From NCBI GenBank assembly GCA_040403075.1, contig JBBALJ010000049.1:1-23833 (forward strand): a stretch of 23,833 nucleotides of DNA. The letters are read 5' to 3'. A model generated the notes under the pieces. The model ran no database searches and had not been told where the DNA came from. It saw nothing but the letters and a program-made list of their open reading frames with translations. How positions within the stretch are numbered: position 1 is the stretch's first letter; each line of letters opens with the position of its first letter. Shown one piece after another: positions 1-7,741 of this stretch. Source of the stretch: RGVD01 sp040403075. GTDB lineage: Bacteria; Bacteroidota; Bacteroidia; UKL13-3. A program made the position numbers and the translations under genes.

Positions 1-393
1 CCACGCAATAAAACTATGTTTAATTTACATAGAGCAAAGCGTGAAGGTGGCACAATCATTGTGTGCGAATCATCATTTGACGTTATCAGGCTCTGGCAAG
101 CGGGATTTCCGAATGCTGTAGGAACTCTAGGCGGAAGCATATCTGATGTTAATCTTCAGAACTTAAATAAGTATGCATCCACCATTATATTAATGACAGA
201 TAACGATCAAGCTGGCAGGGCATTGGGAAATACCATTGCTGGCAAACTAAAGAATAAAAATGTGTTATGGGCTAAATATGACCACAACATAATCTATCCT
301 CATTCTGCTAAGGATGTTGGAGATATGACAGATGAAGAAATAAAAGTGTGTATAAAGAATGCAATTCCGCATTTTGAGTACGCAGTTTTGTGA
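1..393 (+). CDS. Toprim-domain primase/helicase, C-terminal fragment
   Basis: The reading frame is open to the first base of the window, so this is the 3' part of a longer gene; the first ATG at 16 is probably internal. The fragment carries a Toprim fold: a beta strand ending in VCESSFDV (the catalytic Glu), a GTLGGS turn like the GT-LG of DnaG-type primases, and a MTDNDQAG segment giving the DxD metal-binding pair. Toprim domains of this type belong to bacterial and phage primases, which lay RNA primers at the replication fork, or to primase-helicase fusions. The location just ahead of an ssDNA-binding protein and a replicative polymerase supports a replication role. Whether a helicase domain is attached cannot be seen here. 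Confidence 0.8.
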   Translation, partial: PRNKTMFNLHRAKREGGTIIVCESSFDVIRLWQAGFPNAVGTLGGSISDVNLQNLNKYASTIILMTDNDQAGRALGNTIAGKLKNKNVLWAKYDHNIIYPHSAKDVGDMTDEEIKVCIKNAIPHFEYAVL

Positions 394-399
394 TATAAT
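391..399 (+). promoter_or_regulatory. extended -10 promoter ahead of the ssDNA-binding protein gene
   Basis: TGA-TATAAT is an extended -10 (TGN plus TATAAT at 394-399) that overlaps the primase stop codon. The -35 is poor (TTGAGT at 374-379, only 14 bp away). The expected start site near 406 gives a leader of about 39 nt that contains the GGAG ribosome site of the next gene. Confidence 0.5.
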
Positions 400-444
400 A
401 GTAACACAGGGCATTAAACAGCCCACTACACAAGGAGATATAAT

Positions 445-1125
445 ATGGGAATAGTAAGAGGTTTAACCGCTCTAACCGAGCAAATGGACCAAAAGTCATC
501 ATACAGTGGTGACAGTCAAAAAGGAAGATGGCTACAGCTTAAAGATGGCCAATCTGTAAAAATCCGCTTCATGCAAGAAATTGATCCAGACTCAAAAAGT
601 TACAATGAAAAAGCTGGACTCGCATTTATTGCTGTTGAACACACAAATCCAAAAGATTACAAGCGCAAAGCACTTTGCACAATTGATGACCAAGGTCGTT
701 GCTACGGATGCGAAATGCATCGTCGTGACATGAAGGCTGGTTGGAAGGGTCGTTCACGATTCTATGCCAACGTATTAGTTGATGATGGTTCTGAAGAGCC
801 GTATGTTGCAATCTTTTCACAAGGTGCAGGTCCTAAATCTGCAACACCTGAAATCATTCAGTATGCAGGTGAGACTGGTAGCATTTCCAATTTAACTTGG
901 AAACTAAAGCGTACGGGTACTGCAACTGATACAAACTATTCAATCATTCCTCTGCCAACTGCAGATGCTGGAAAGGTTGACTTAGACAAGTACGAATTGT
1001 TTGATCTTGAAAAGACAGCAGTTCGTGATGTTCAATATGATGAGCAAGAAAATTTCTATCTTGGAATTACTTCAGACTCTTCAGCCCCTACCGAATCTGC
1101 TGCATCTTCAGCAGTTGAATGGTAA
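445..1125 (+). CDS. T4 gp32-like single-stranded DNA-binding protein
   Basis: This 226-aa protein probably coats single-stranded DNA at the phage replication fork. It carries His66, Cys78, Cys86 and Cys89, and this spacing closely resembles the zinc site of T4 gp32 (His64, Cys77, Cys87, Cys90). The CYGCEMH segment and the flanking basic and aromatic residues (KRKAL, GWKGRSRFYANV) fit an OB-fold DNA-binding core. The last 30 residues are Ser/Ala-rich and low in complexity, ending in VEW, as expected for a disordered interaction tail. The start has a strong AAGGAG site 6-10 nt upstream. Position between a primase and a replicative polymerase supports the call. Identity is inferred from motif and context, since overall similarity to gp32 cannot be measured here. 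Confidence 0.7.
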   Translation: MGIVRGLTALTEQMDQKSSYSGDSQKGRWLQLKDGQSVKIRFMQEIDPDSKSYNEKAGLAFIAVEHTNPKDYKRKALCTIDDQGRCYGCEMHRRDMKAGWKGRSRFYANVLVDDGSEEPYVAIFSQGAGPKSATPEIIQYAGETGSISNLTWKLKRTGTATDTNYSIIPLPTADAGKVDLDKYELFDLEKTAVRDVQYDEQENFYLGITSDSSAPTESAASSAVEW

Positions 1126-1135
1126 AAAATAACTA

Positions 1136-4100
1136 ATGTCTGATTTTGTCCACCTTCATGTGCATAGTCACTATTCGCTTATGGACGGGTTAAATACCCC
1201 ACATGAGTTGCTTAGTGCTGCACATGAGGCTGGGCAATCAGCTTTAGCTATTACAGACCACGGAACTTTATCATCTCACCGTGACATGCAAATTGCTGCA
1301 AAAGAATTAGGCATGAAGCCAATTCTAGGCATTGAAGCCTACATATCTGCAACAGATAGATTTGATAAGCGCACAGTTTCTAAAAGAGATGACAATACAT
1401 CTTTATATAACCACATTATCTTGCTTGCTAAAGATGATACTGGAGTAACAAACCTACAAAAACTTTCTCAGATTGCATGGACTGAGGGTTACTATCATAA
1501 GCCACGAATTGATATGGAAGTTCTATTTGAACACGGAGACGGTATAATTGTTATATCGGGTTGCATGAATGGACTTATCTCAAAAGCCATTGATCGTGGT
1601 GAAACAGAAAAAGCAAGAGAATTAGTAAGAGCATTTAAGGTTCGCTTTGGAGCAGACTTTTACATTGAGGTACAGGCACACAACCCAGTTGAATTAAATA
1701 AAGCGTTGCTAGAATTAGCAGATGAATTTGGGGTGAAGTCAGTTGCCACAGGAGATTGTCACTTTGCAAAGAAAGAAGAGCGGGACTTGGAAGAACTTCT
1801 TCTTATCCTCTCAACAAAGCCAAGCCAAAACAAAGATGCAGACTATGCAACTGGTCGCTCACATAGTAATATCTTTGATCGCTTTGATCATATTTATCCC
1901 GATAGGCCTATTTCTTTCTCTGACATTAACGTTTATATTCAACCCTATGCTGAAATTAAAGCAGACTTTGAAAAAGCAGGATTCAAAAGAGAAGACATTT
2001 ACCAATCAACACTAGAGATTGCAGACAAAGTAGAGTCATACAAGTTTCATGAAAATCTTGATTTGCTACCTGTACCAAAAAAGAATGCATTAAAAACATT
2101 AAAAGAAATGTGCGATACAGCACTATTAGAAAAAGGATTAGAAAATGAAGTATACCAAGCAAGACTCAAAGAAGAACTTCAGGTCATTAAAGACAAAAAC
2201 TTTGCTGCTTATTTTCTCGTTGTTGGTGACATGGTTAATTGGGCGAAGCAGAATGAAATACTTGTTGGCCCAGGACGAGGATCGGCAGCAGGATCGTTAG
2301 TATGTTATTTGATGGGTATAACAGAAGTTGACCCTATTAAGTTTGACTTACTGTTCTTCCGATTTATTAACCCAGAACGTAATGACTTTCCAGATATTGA
2401 CACGGACTTTATGGACCGTCGTCGTGGAGAAGTAAAAGAATATTTAAGAAAGAAGTTTAAGCATGTTGCATCTATTTCAACGTTTCAGTATTTTAAAGAT
2501 AAGGGGGTTGTAAGAGATGTGGCTAGAGCGTTCCTTGTACCTCTTGGAGAAGTTAATAAGGCTCTTAAAGGTGTTGAAACTTTTGAAGAGTATGAAAGCT
2601 CGCCTTCAACGGAAGAGTTCAGAAAGAAATATCCAGAAGTAACTAAGTATGCTTCACGTTTGCGTGGTCGTATTAGAAGTAATGGTATGCATGCTGCGGG
2701 TGTAGTTGTTGCTAAAGATGATATTAGTAAGTACGTTCCAATTGAAACACGCAAAGATCCAGATGACTCAGTATCAGGGCGTATTCCTGTTGTGGCATAT
2801 GATATGGAACAAACAGCAGACTTAGGTTTGATTAAGCTTGACGTGCTTGGACTTAAAACACTATCCGTTATTGACGACACTATTAAAACTATCAAGCATA
2901 ACAAAAAGAAAGACATTGACCTGAAGTCATTAGATCTTGATGACAAAAAAGTATTTGACATGCTATCTCTTGGGTTTACAAAGGGTGTGTTTCAAGCAGA
3001 AGCAACGCCATACACAAACCTACTAATGAAGATGGGCGTAAGTAATTTTGAAGACCTTGCAGCATCAAATGCATTGGTTCGTCCAGGTGCCATGAATACT
3101 GTAGGAGGATCTTACATCCGCCGTAAGAAGGGCGATGAAATGGTTACATATGCTCACCCAATTATGCAGGAGTTTACCGCTAGAACGTATGGTGTTATTA
3201 TTTATCAGGAACAAGTTATGCAGGCTTGCGTACACTTAGGCGGTATGACTTGGATGGAAGCGGACAAGGTTCGCAAAATCATTGGTAAGAAAAAGGATGC
3301 AAAAGAATTCGATGTATTCAAAGATCAATTTATTAGTGGAGCGAGTAAACACATCACTCCAGAGGACGCACAAAAACTCTGGCATGATTTTGAAGCTCAT
3401 GCTGGATATTCTTTCAATCGTTCTCACGCTATTGCTTATTCTATGCTTAGCTATTACACTGCTTGGCTTAAGTGCTATTACCCTCTTGAATTTATGTTTG
3501 CCGTTCTTAAAAATGAAAAAGATAAGGATGCACGTACTGATTACTTGTTGGAAGCTAAGCGGTTGGGTATTAAAGTTTTGCTACCGCATGTTAATGAGTC
3601 TGAGTTGGATTTCTCTATTCAAGGTAACTCAATAAGATTTGGTCTCTCTAACATTAAGTTTATTTCAGATAACATTGGTAGCAAGATTACAACATTGCGA
3701 CCATTTAAAACTTATGAAGAATTTGTAGATAAGGCAAAAGAAAAGGGTAGCGGTATTAATACAAGAGCAATTGAGTCTCTTAATATGATTGGTGCTGCAG
3801 CATTTCCAGATAACAAAAGAACTGGAACAGAGAATGAAAACTTGTATGAGTATTTAAATATACCTAAGTTTGATACTGGAAAGTTGTTACCTTCAATCAA
3901 GTCACAGGTTAACCCGCTAGAAGAATTTTTAGAGCAGGGATGCTATGTCCTGCTTGCAATGGTAAAGAGTATTAAGAAGGGGCAAGGATGGTCTCGTGTA
4001 GAGCTTGTAGACGATACTGGCTCTGTTGGTATCTTCCACAGTGAAAATACACAGATCGAGACGGGTGACATGTATTTCTTCCTAGTCGGAGATAACCGTA

Positions 4101-4411
4101 TTCATAAGTATATAACTATTGATGATGTAGTAGCAAAAGTTGATGAACCATTTGTTCATTGGCTATACAAGGATAAGTTAAAGATTGATTCAGGAAAACG
4201 ATTGGTCTTAGACTTTACGCACTATAAGACAAAAGCTAATAAGATGATGGCCCACATTATATTGTCAGATGAAAACAAAAATCTAGAAAGAATAATAGCT
4301 TTCCCAAAGATGTATTCAAGAGCTTTGGGCAAAATGAAACCAGGAACCATTTGTGATCCAGCGATTGCAAAATTGGATGATGGGACTTTATACCTTAAGG
4401 AGGTAGTATGA
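1136..4411 (+). CDS. dnaE: DNA polymerase III alpha subunit (DnaE type)
   Basis: This 1091-aa protein is a complete C-family replicative polymerase. The N-terminal PHP domain keeps the full metal-binding set: His8, His10, Asp17, His42, Glu67, His93, Cys143, Asp207 and His209. The catalytic palm has GPGRGSAAGS, then PDIDTDF with Asp422 and Asp424, and the third aspartate Asp569 in KLDVLGL. The fingers and C-terminal parts contain the usual YGVIIYQEQVM and YSFNRSHAIAYS blocks. After the helix-hairpin-helix part there seem to be two OB-like segments (about residues 940-1000 and 1020-1090). Bacterial DnaE is about 1160 aa, so the tau-binding end is short or absent. The start lacks a clear Shine-Dalgarno, and the stop overlaps the next gene as ATGA. 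A phage-owned alpha subunit would still need a clamp and loader, which are not in this window. Confidence 0.97.
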   Translation: MSDFVHLHVHSHYSLMDGLNTPHELLSAAHEAGQSALAITDHGTLSSHRDMQIAAKELGMKPILGIEAYISATDRFDKRTVSKRDDNTSLYNHIILLAKDDTGVTNLQKLSQIAWTEGYYHKPRIDMEVLFEHGDGIIVISGCMNGLISKAIDRGETEKARELVRAFKVRFGADFYIEVQAHNPVELNKALLELADEFGVKSVATGDCHFAKKEERDLEELLLILSTKPSQNKDADYATGRSHSNIFDRFDHIYPDRPISFSDINVYIQPYAEIKADFEKAGFKREDIYQSTLEIADKVESYKFHENLDLLPVPKKNALKTLKEMCDTALLEKGLENEVYQARLKEELQVIKDKNFAAYFLVVGDMVNWAKQNEILVGPGRGSAAGSLVCYLMGITEVDPIKFDLLFFRFINPERNDFPDIDTDFMDRRRGEVKEYLRKKFKHVASISTFQYFKDKGVVRDVARAFLVPLGEVNKALKGVETFEEYESSPSTEEFRKKYPEVTKYASRLRGRIRSNGMHAAGVVVAKDDISKYVPIETRKDPDDSVSGRIPVVAYDMEQTADLGLIKLDVLGLKTLSVIDDTIKTIKHNKKKDIDLKSLDLDDKKVFDMLSLGFTKGVFQAEATPYTNLLMKMGVSNFEDLAASNALVRPGAMNTVGGSYIRRKKGDEMVTYAHPIMQEFTARTYGVIIYQEQVMQACVHLGGMTWMEADKVRKIIGKKKDAKEFDVFKDQFISGASKHITPEDAQKLWHDFEAHAGYSFNRSHAIAYSMLSYYTAWLKCYYPLEFMFAVLKNEKDKDARTDYLLEAKRLGIKVLLPHVNESELDFSIQGNSIRFGLSNIKFISDNIGSKITTLRPFKTYEEFVDKAKEKGSGINTRAIESLNMIGAAAFPDNKRTGTENENLYEYLNIPKFDTGKLLPSIKSQVNPLEEFLEQGCYVLLAMVKSIKKGQGWSRVELVDDTGSVGIFHSENTQIETGDMYFFLVGDNRIHKYITIDDVVAKVDEPFVHWLYKDKLKIDSGKRLVLDFTHYKTKANKMMAHIILSDENKNLERIIAFPKMYSRALGKMKPGTICDPAIAKLDDGTLYLKEVV

Positions 4412-4668
4412 TGACAGAACAAACAGAAAACAAAGAACAATTTGAAACCCTAGAGGGCGAAAAGTTTGATATTTCAATTGAGCAGGTATGTGCAGCAATC
4501 CTTGCTAATAAAGGTGCTCTAACAATTCCAATCTCAGCTTTATTTGAAGACTTTAATGGACGGGGAATTGAGCTTACTCAGAACAATGAAGATCAAACAC
4601 TTACACTAAGTCTTTCAGAAAAGATTGATTTACCTACAGTAGAAGTAGTAGATACGCCTGCTGAGTAG
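4408..4668 (+). CDS. small acidic protein of unknown function
   Basis: This 86-aa protein is not recognised. It starts with two consecutive ATGs behind an excellent AAGGAGGT ribosome site, and its start overlaps the polymerase stop codon as ATGATG, so translation is probably coupled to dnaE. It has an acidic N-terminus, a hydrophobic helix around VCAAILANKGALTIPISALF and an acidic tail. There is no Cys pair, signal peptide or membrane span. Position between the polymerase and RecA suggests a replication accessory role, but nothing in the sequence proves it. Confidence 0.75.
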   Translation: MMTEQTENKEQFETLEGEKFDISIEQVCAAILANKGALTIPISALFEDFNGRGIELTQNNEDQTLTLSLSEKIDLPTVEVVDTPAE

Positions 4669-4670
4669 TG

Positions 4671-4683
4671 TATAATAGAATAT
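4671..4683 (+). promoter_or_regulatory. TATAAT promoter for a leaderless mRNA
   Basis: TATAAT at 4671-4676 lies 7 nt before the ATG at 4684, so transcription should begin at or next to the start codon. There is no recognisable -35 and no Shine-Dalgarno ahead of the gene. The geometry is the same as at 9402, 12398, 14394, 16699 and 18155. Confidence 0.6.
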
Positions 4684-4938
4684 ATGTCAAAAGCTTATGT
4701 TCTTGAAGGCACAGAAAATGAATACCTTTTAGTTATGAGGGTAGAAGATAAAAGCTTAATCTATGCAATTATAGATAGGTTGGCAACTGGTCGTAACAAA
4801 GAAATCCAGGAATTAGCGTTTCAATTAGAAAAGAGTTTACATGATAACGGAAGAGATCCTAGCAAAGCTGGACCCAAAAACAAGAGCAAGAGTCCAGCTA
4901 GCAACAACAATAAGCGTAGAAAAACAAAAGACTCCTAG
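4684..4938 (+). CDS. small protein with Lys/Arg-rich tail, overlaps recA
   Basis: This 84-aa protein is not recognised. Residues 1-52 look like a compact fold (YVLEG, YLLVMRVEDKSLIYAIID, then an amphipathic helix IQELAFQLEKSL). The last 30 residues are strongly basic and low in complexity. The 3' 98 bases overlap the start of recA in another frame, so the basic tail and the RecA N-terminal helix are written in the same DNA. Start choice is supported by a TATAAT 7 nt upstream and the absence of a ribosome site, which suggests leaderless translation. It may be a nucleic-acid-binding protein; that is a guess from charge alone. Confidence 0.65.
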   Translation: MSKAYVLEGTENEYLLVMRVEDKSLIYAIIDRLATGRNKEIQELAFQLEKSLHDNGRDPSKAGPKNKSKSPASNNNKRRKTKDS

Positions 4939-5839
4939 TATTGGTCTTAACCTAGCACTCAAAGGTGGGTTTGGTTTTGGAAGACAAATACTTGTATGGG
5001 GCAATAAGTCTGCAGGTAAGTCATCATTTTGTTTACAGATGATTGCAGACGCACAAAAAAATGGCAAGACCTGCGCTTGGATTGATGCTGAAGCTTCTTA
5101 TGATGTTGCATGGGCTAAGACTCTTGGTGTAGATTCAGATTCACTTATTTATTCACCTGCTAAATCTATCAATGATATGGTTGACATTGCTCAACAGTTA
5201 ATGGAAGCAGGAGTAGACATTATTGTTGTAGATTCTATTTCAGCATTGTTGCCTGCTATTTATTTTGAAAAAGACAGTACAGATTTAAAGAAACTTGAAG
5301 ACACTAAGCAAATTGGTGCAGAAGCAAAGGATATGACACATGCGGTCAAGATGCTCAACTATGCAAATAAGAATACGTTGCTGGTACTTATTTCCCAGCA
5401 GAGGAATCAATTTGGATCTATGCATGCGAGTCACATACCGACAGGGGGAATGGCGGTTAAGTTTTTCTCCTCAACCATTATCAAACTCTGGTCTAGCGAA
5501 GCTGAAGCAAATGCCATTAAATCTGGTGTCCAAGTTGGCGATAAGATTATTGAACAGCGAGTTGGTCGCCCCGTTAACTGGATCATTGACTACAACAAGC
5601 TTGGACCCCCTAACCTTTCGGGTCAATACGATTTCTACTATCAGGGGGAAACTCTTGGAGTTGATTCCGTTGGAGAAGTACTAGACGTTTCTGAAATGAT
5701 GGGCATTGTTCAAAAGGGTGGTGCTTGGTATACAGTCGGTGAAGAACGATTCCAAGGAAGAGCAAAGACTGTAGAGTATTTAAGAAACAATCCAAAAGTA
5801 GTTGCTAAACTTGCTGAGGCAATTTATGACAAATCTTGA
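4841..5839 (+). CDS. recA: RecA/UvsX-like recombinase
   Basis: This 332-aa protein is a RecA-family ATPase that would pair single-stranded DNA with homologous duplex for repair and recombination-dependent replication. It has a short N-terminal helical region, then the Walker A loop G54-NKSAGKS with Lys60, the Walker B strand IIVVDSIS with Asp131, and LISQQRNQFGSM followed by the loop-2-like TGGMAVKFFSS. Length is slightly below bacterial RecA (about 350 aa), with a short C-terminal domain. The start at 4841 lies inside the preceding gene and has only a weak AAGAG upstream, but it gives the expected N-terminal helix. The stop overlaps the next gene by 14 bases. A RuvC-like resolvase and a RecB-like nuclease lie downstream, forming a recombination block. 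Confidence 0.92.
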   Translation: MITEEILAKLDPKTRARVQLATTISVEKQKTPSIGLNLALKGGFGFGRQILVWGNKSAGKSSFCLQMIADAQKNGKTCAWIDAEASYDVAWAKTLGVDSDSLIYSPAKSINDMVDIAQQLMEAGVDIIVVDSISALLPAIYFEKDSTDLKKLEDTKQIGAEAKDMTHAVKMLNYANKNTLLVLISQQRNQFGSMHASHIPTGGMAVKFFSSTIIKLWSSEAEANAIKSGVQVGDKIIEQRVGRPVNWIIDYNKLGPPNLSGQYDFYYQGETLGVDSVGEVLDVSEMMGIVQKGGAWYTVGEERFQGRAKTVEYLRNNPKVVAKLAEAIYDKS

Positions 5840-6017
5840 AGCATTTTTAAAAAATGATCCAGAGCCAAGCTCTTTGCCAAAAGAACCCGCAAGTGGATCG
5901 TTTGCTTGTCAGAATGAAGATTGTAGAGAAATAGTTAACGATGGATACATTGATAGACACAACGATAGACTGCACTGGACTTGCACACAAGGTCATGATT
6001 CAAGCGTGGTTATATAA
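5826..6017 (+). CDS. small zinc-ribbon protein
   Basis: This 63-aa protein carries Cys-x4-Cys (ACQNEDCRE) and a downstream Cys-x3-His (TCTQGHD), a likely single zinc site. I chose the ATG at 5826 rather than the upstream TTG at 5802 because a GAGG ribosome site sits 6 nt before it. It overlaps the recA end by 14 bases and its TAA overlaps the next ATG, so it is translated as part of the recombination operon. The N-terminal 30 residues are Pro/Ser/Glu-rich. No specific function is recognised. Confidence 0.7.
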   Translation: MTNLEAFLKNDPEPSSLPKEPASGSFACQNEDCREIVNDGYIDRHNDRLHWTCTQGHDSSVVI

Positions 6018-6325
6018 TGTCAGAGCGTGGAGAAGTCAAGCGTGATGGTGCAAAAGCTCAAAAAAATAGTGGCAGAGGTGTTTATCAAAAAGGTGATTCC
6101 CAATGGCATGATTTCGTGGTTGATTATAAAGAGTATTCAAAGTCAATTTCCATCAATAAGGAAATTTGGGCAAAGATATGCACGGATACATTTAAAGTAT
6201 CTCGTGACAAGTACCCAGTACTTAAATTAATTTTAGGCGATGAAGGTCAAAAGACTAGACTTGCAGTAATAGAATGGGCGTTGCTAGAACAATTGATAGA
6301 ATGTTGGGAGACAAACAATGATTAA
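6017..6325 (+). CDS. small PD-(D/E)XK nuclease candidate (resolvase-like)
   Basis: The 102-aa product has the pattern of small Holliday-junction-resolvase-like nucleases: a basic Gly/Ser-rich N-terminus with NSGRG, then KGD (first acidic residue), a strand ending in VVDYKEYSKS (the D-x-K of a PD-(D/E)XK site), and a helix-strand with WAKICTDTF and LKLILG. Length and order fit archaeal-Hjc-like phage endonucleases. The start overlaps the previous stop as TAATG. It lies between recA and a Cas4-like nuclease, so a recombination or host-DNA-degradation role fits. The active-site assignment is inferred from motif spacing; a non-nuclease basic protein remains possible. Confidence 0.5.
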   Translation: MSERGEVKRDGAKAQKNSGRGVYQKGDSQWHDFVVDYKEYSKSISINKEIWAKICTDTFKVSRDKYPVLKLILGDEGQKTRLAVIEWALLEQLIECWETNND

Positions 6326-6476
6326 AGAAGTTTTTATGACAACTCTAACTGGTATGGGTGTAGGGGCAGTGTTTGCTGTATTTAAACTTCCAGTACCAGC
6401 ACCACCTGTCTTTGCAGGTCTTATGGGTATCTTTGGCCTATGGCTAGGATACGGATTAATTGCGAGGGCACTTTAA
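6318..6476 (+). CDS. XapX-domain small membrane protein
   Basis: This 52-aa protein, MIKEVF to ARAL, has two hydrophobic segments joined by KLPVPAPPVFAG, which is the XapX signature: a Leu-Pro-x-Pro-Ala-Pro-Pro turn after the first helix and GxxGLWLGY in the second. XapX proteins are about 50 aa, membrane-embedded and of unknown function. A GGGAG ribosome site lies 7 nt before the ATG, the start overlaps the previous gene by 8 bases, and the TAA shares its last base with the next ATG. It is unusual between nuclease genes and may act at the host membrane. Confidence 0.8.
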   Translation: MIKEVFMTTLTGMGVGAVFAVFKLPVPAPPVFAGLMGIFGLWLGYGLIARAL

Positions 6477-6646
6477 TGGATTTTGAGAACTGGTTAAAAT
6501 ACGGTCACGAGAATGGTTGGATTAGCGATGTGTTCTGTAATACTCACGATGGTGGATATGCAGCAATGACTGAAGATGAAGTTGAAGAATGGGATGAGGG
6601 TGGAGACCCTTGCATGTTTGTAGTTAGGGTGAATGAACTTGACTGA
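6476..6646 (+). CDS. small acidic protein of unknown function
   Basis: This 56-aa acidic protein (MDFENWLKYG to RVNELD) is not recognised. I prefer the ATG at 6476 to the in-frame ATG at 6440, because 6476 follows the XapX stop as TAATG and has a GAGGG site about 8 nt upstream, while 6440 would lie deep inside XapX. It holds two Cys residues not arranged as a zinc site. It overlaps the next gene by 14 bases. Confidence 0.65.
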   Translation: MDFENWLKYGHENGWISDVFCNTHDGGYAAMTEDEVEEWDEGGDPCMFVVRVNELD

Positions 6647-6965
6647 TAAACCAACTATTGAAATCATAAGCGAACTTACAGAGTTCAACGATATGAAAGA
6701 GTTTATGAATGACAAAGATCTTGACTATGCTCTTGACCTAATTATTAAACTTATTGCAAAGCCAGATGTTCCTGCGACTAAGGCTCCTGATTTAATTGTA
6801 AAGATGCAAGCATTAGCAGCTAAGTTTTCTATGCTCGCACGGTTCTATACTACCTTTGAAAAGGGCGGGGAAAACGCAAAGAAGAAGAACGTATACTATA
6901 CAGCAGAAGAAGCAGTAAATAAATTAGTGGATGCTCTTAAGTATTCAGCAAGGTATGGAGCATAA
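6633..6965 (+). CDS. helical protein of unknown function next to Cas4-like nuclease
   Basis: This 110-aa, mostly helical protein is not recognised. An AGGGTGA ribosome site precedes the ATG, and the stop shares a base with the start of the following Cas4-like nuclease, so the two are probably made in coupled amounts. The middle (LIVKMQALAAKFSMLARFYTTFEK) is amphipathic and the C-terminus is basic and Tyr-rich (KKKNVYYTAEEAVNKLVDALKYSAR). The tight coupling suggests it may be a partner or regulator of the nuclease. Confidence 0.75.
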   Translation: MNLTDKPTIEIISELTEFNDMKEFMNDKDLDYALDLIIKLIAKPDVPATKAPDLIVKMQALAAKFSMLARFYTTFEKGGENAKKKNVYYTAEEAVNKLVDALKYSARYGA

Positions 6966-7741
6966 TGGGAAGAAAAATTATTGGTAATTTAAAATTTCAA
7001 AAGCCACTTGAAGGTGGATTTGATGCAAATGTTTTTGCAAACATGATGGAGGAATCATATGGAGAAAGCAAAGGGTTCGTCTTTACCCAAAAGAAGACAT
7101 TTAGCCCTTCTACTGTTGGTTATGGTCACGGTAACTGTCCTAGATATTGGTTCATTGCTTTTAATGGTGCAGAGTTTGAAGAGCAGTTTGATGCTATGGC
7201 TAGGGCTAACATGGATAACGGTACGGCTGCTCATGATCGCATTCAGAAGGTCATGGCAAAAACAGGTACGCTTAAAGCAACAGAAATTGAAGTTACCTAT
7301 GATGATCCACCGATTCGAGGCTTTGCAGATGCTTTTATTGAATGGAACGGAAAAGAAGTAGTCGGAGAAATTAAGACTGCTAAACAAGAAGTTTGGGATG
7401 CACGTAAAGCAGAAATGAAACCTGCCCCAAATCACTTACTACAGCTACTCATCTACATGAAGATTAGAAAAGTAGAACAAGGATTCTTTTTCTATGAGAA
7501 TAAAAATGATCAAACGTTCTTAATTATTCCAGTCAACATTAACGAAAGAAACAAACAGATTGCAAATGATTTGTTTGAGTGGATGAGAACTACTTATAAA
7601 GCTTATACAGAAAACACGCTACCAGAAAGAGCCTTTACTAAATCTACTTCTTCTTGCAAGTATTGTCCAGTAAAGAAGGTCTGTTGGCAGGAGATGGATG
7701 AGGGAGTTGTAGATTTACCAGCCCTTGTTCCACCAAAATGA
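6965..7741 (+). CDS. Cas4/RecB-like PD-(D/E)XK exonuclease with Fe-S cysteines
   Basis: This 258-aa protein fits the Cas4-like RecB-family exonucleases common in actinophages. Cys58 (GNCPRYWF) together with Cys231, Cys234 and Cys240 (CKYCPVKKVC) matches a four-Cys iron-sulfur cluster. The active site is visible as His90 (GTAAHDRI), Asp122 (GFADAF), Glu135 and Lys137 (VGEIKT), then the QLLIYM helix. Such enzymes process DNA ends for recombination. Its neighbours are RecA, a RuvC-like resolvase and a small nuclease candidate. The stop overlaps the next ATG as ATGA. There is no cas1, cas2 or repeat array in the window, so a CRISPR role is not supported. Confidence 0.88.
   Translation: MGRKIIGNLKFQKPLEGGFDANVFANMMEESYGESKGFVFTQKKTFSPSTVGYGHGNCPRYWFIAFNGAEFEEQFDAMARANMDNGTAAHDRIQKVMAKTGTLKATEIEVTYDDPPIRGFADAFIEWNGKEVVGEIKTAKQEVWDARKAEMKPAPNHLLQLLIYMKIRKVEQGFFFYENKNDQTFLIIPVNINERNKQIANDLFEWMRTTYKAYTENTLPERAFTKSTSSCKYCPVKKVCWQEMDEGVVDLPALVPPK

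Noticed and set aside
439..444. TATAAT directly before the ATG at 445 as a leaderless promoter
   Set aside because: There is no gap between it and the start codon, and a strong AAGGAG ribosome site precedes it, so it is only the spacer.
1543..1548. TATAAT inside dnaE, and similar ones at 8290, 19114 and 22656
   Set aside because: They lie in coding sequence without a -35 or a start codon at the expected distance.
2485..2961. Long minus-strand open frame inside dnaE
   Set aside because: It is antisense to a well-conserved part of the polymerase, has a low-complexity Ser/Leu translation, and no minus-strand promoter is seen.
6965..7741. CRISPR-associated Cas4 and a CRISPR array
   Set aside because: No cas1 or cas2 and no regularly spaced direct repeats occur anywhere in the window; the gene is a phage recombination nuclease by context.
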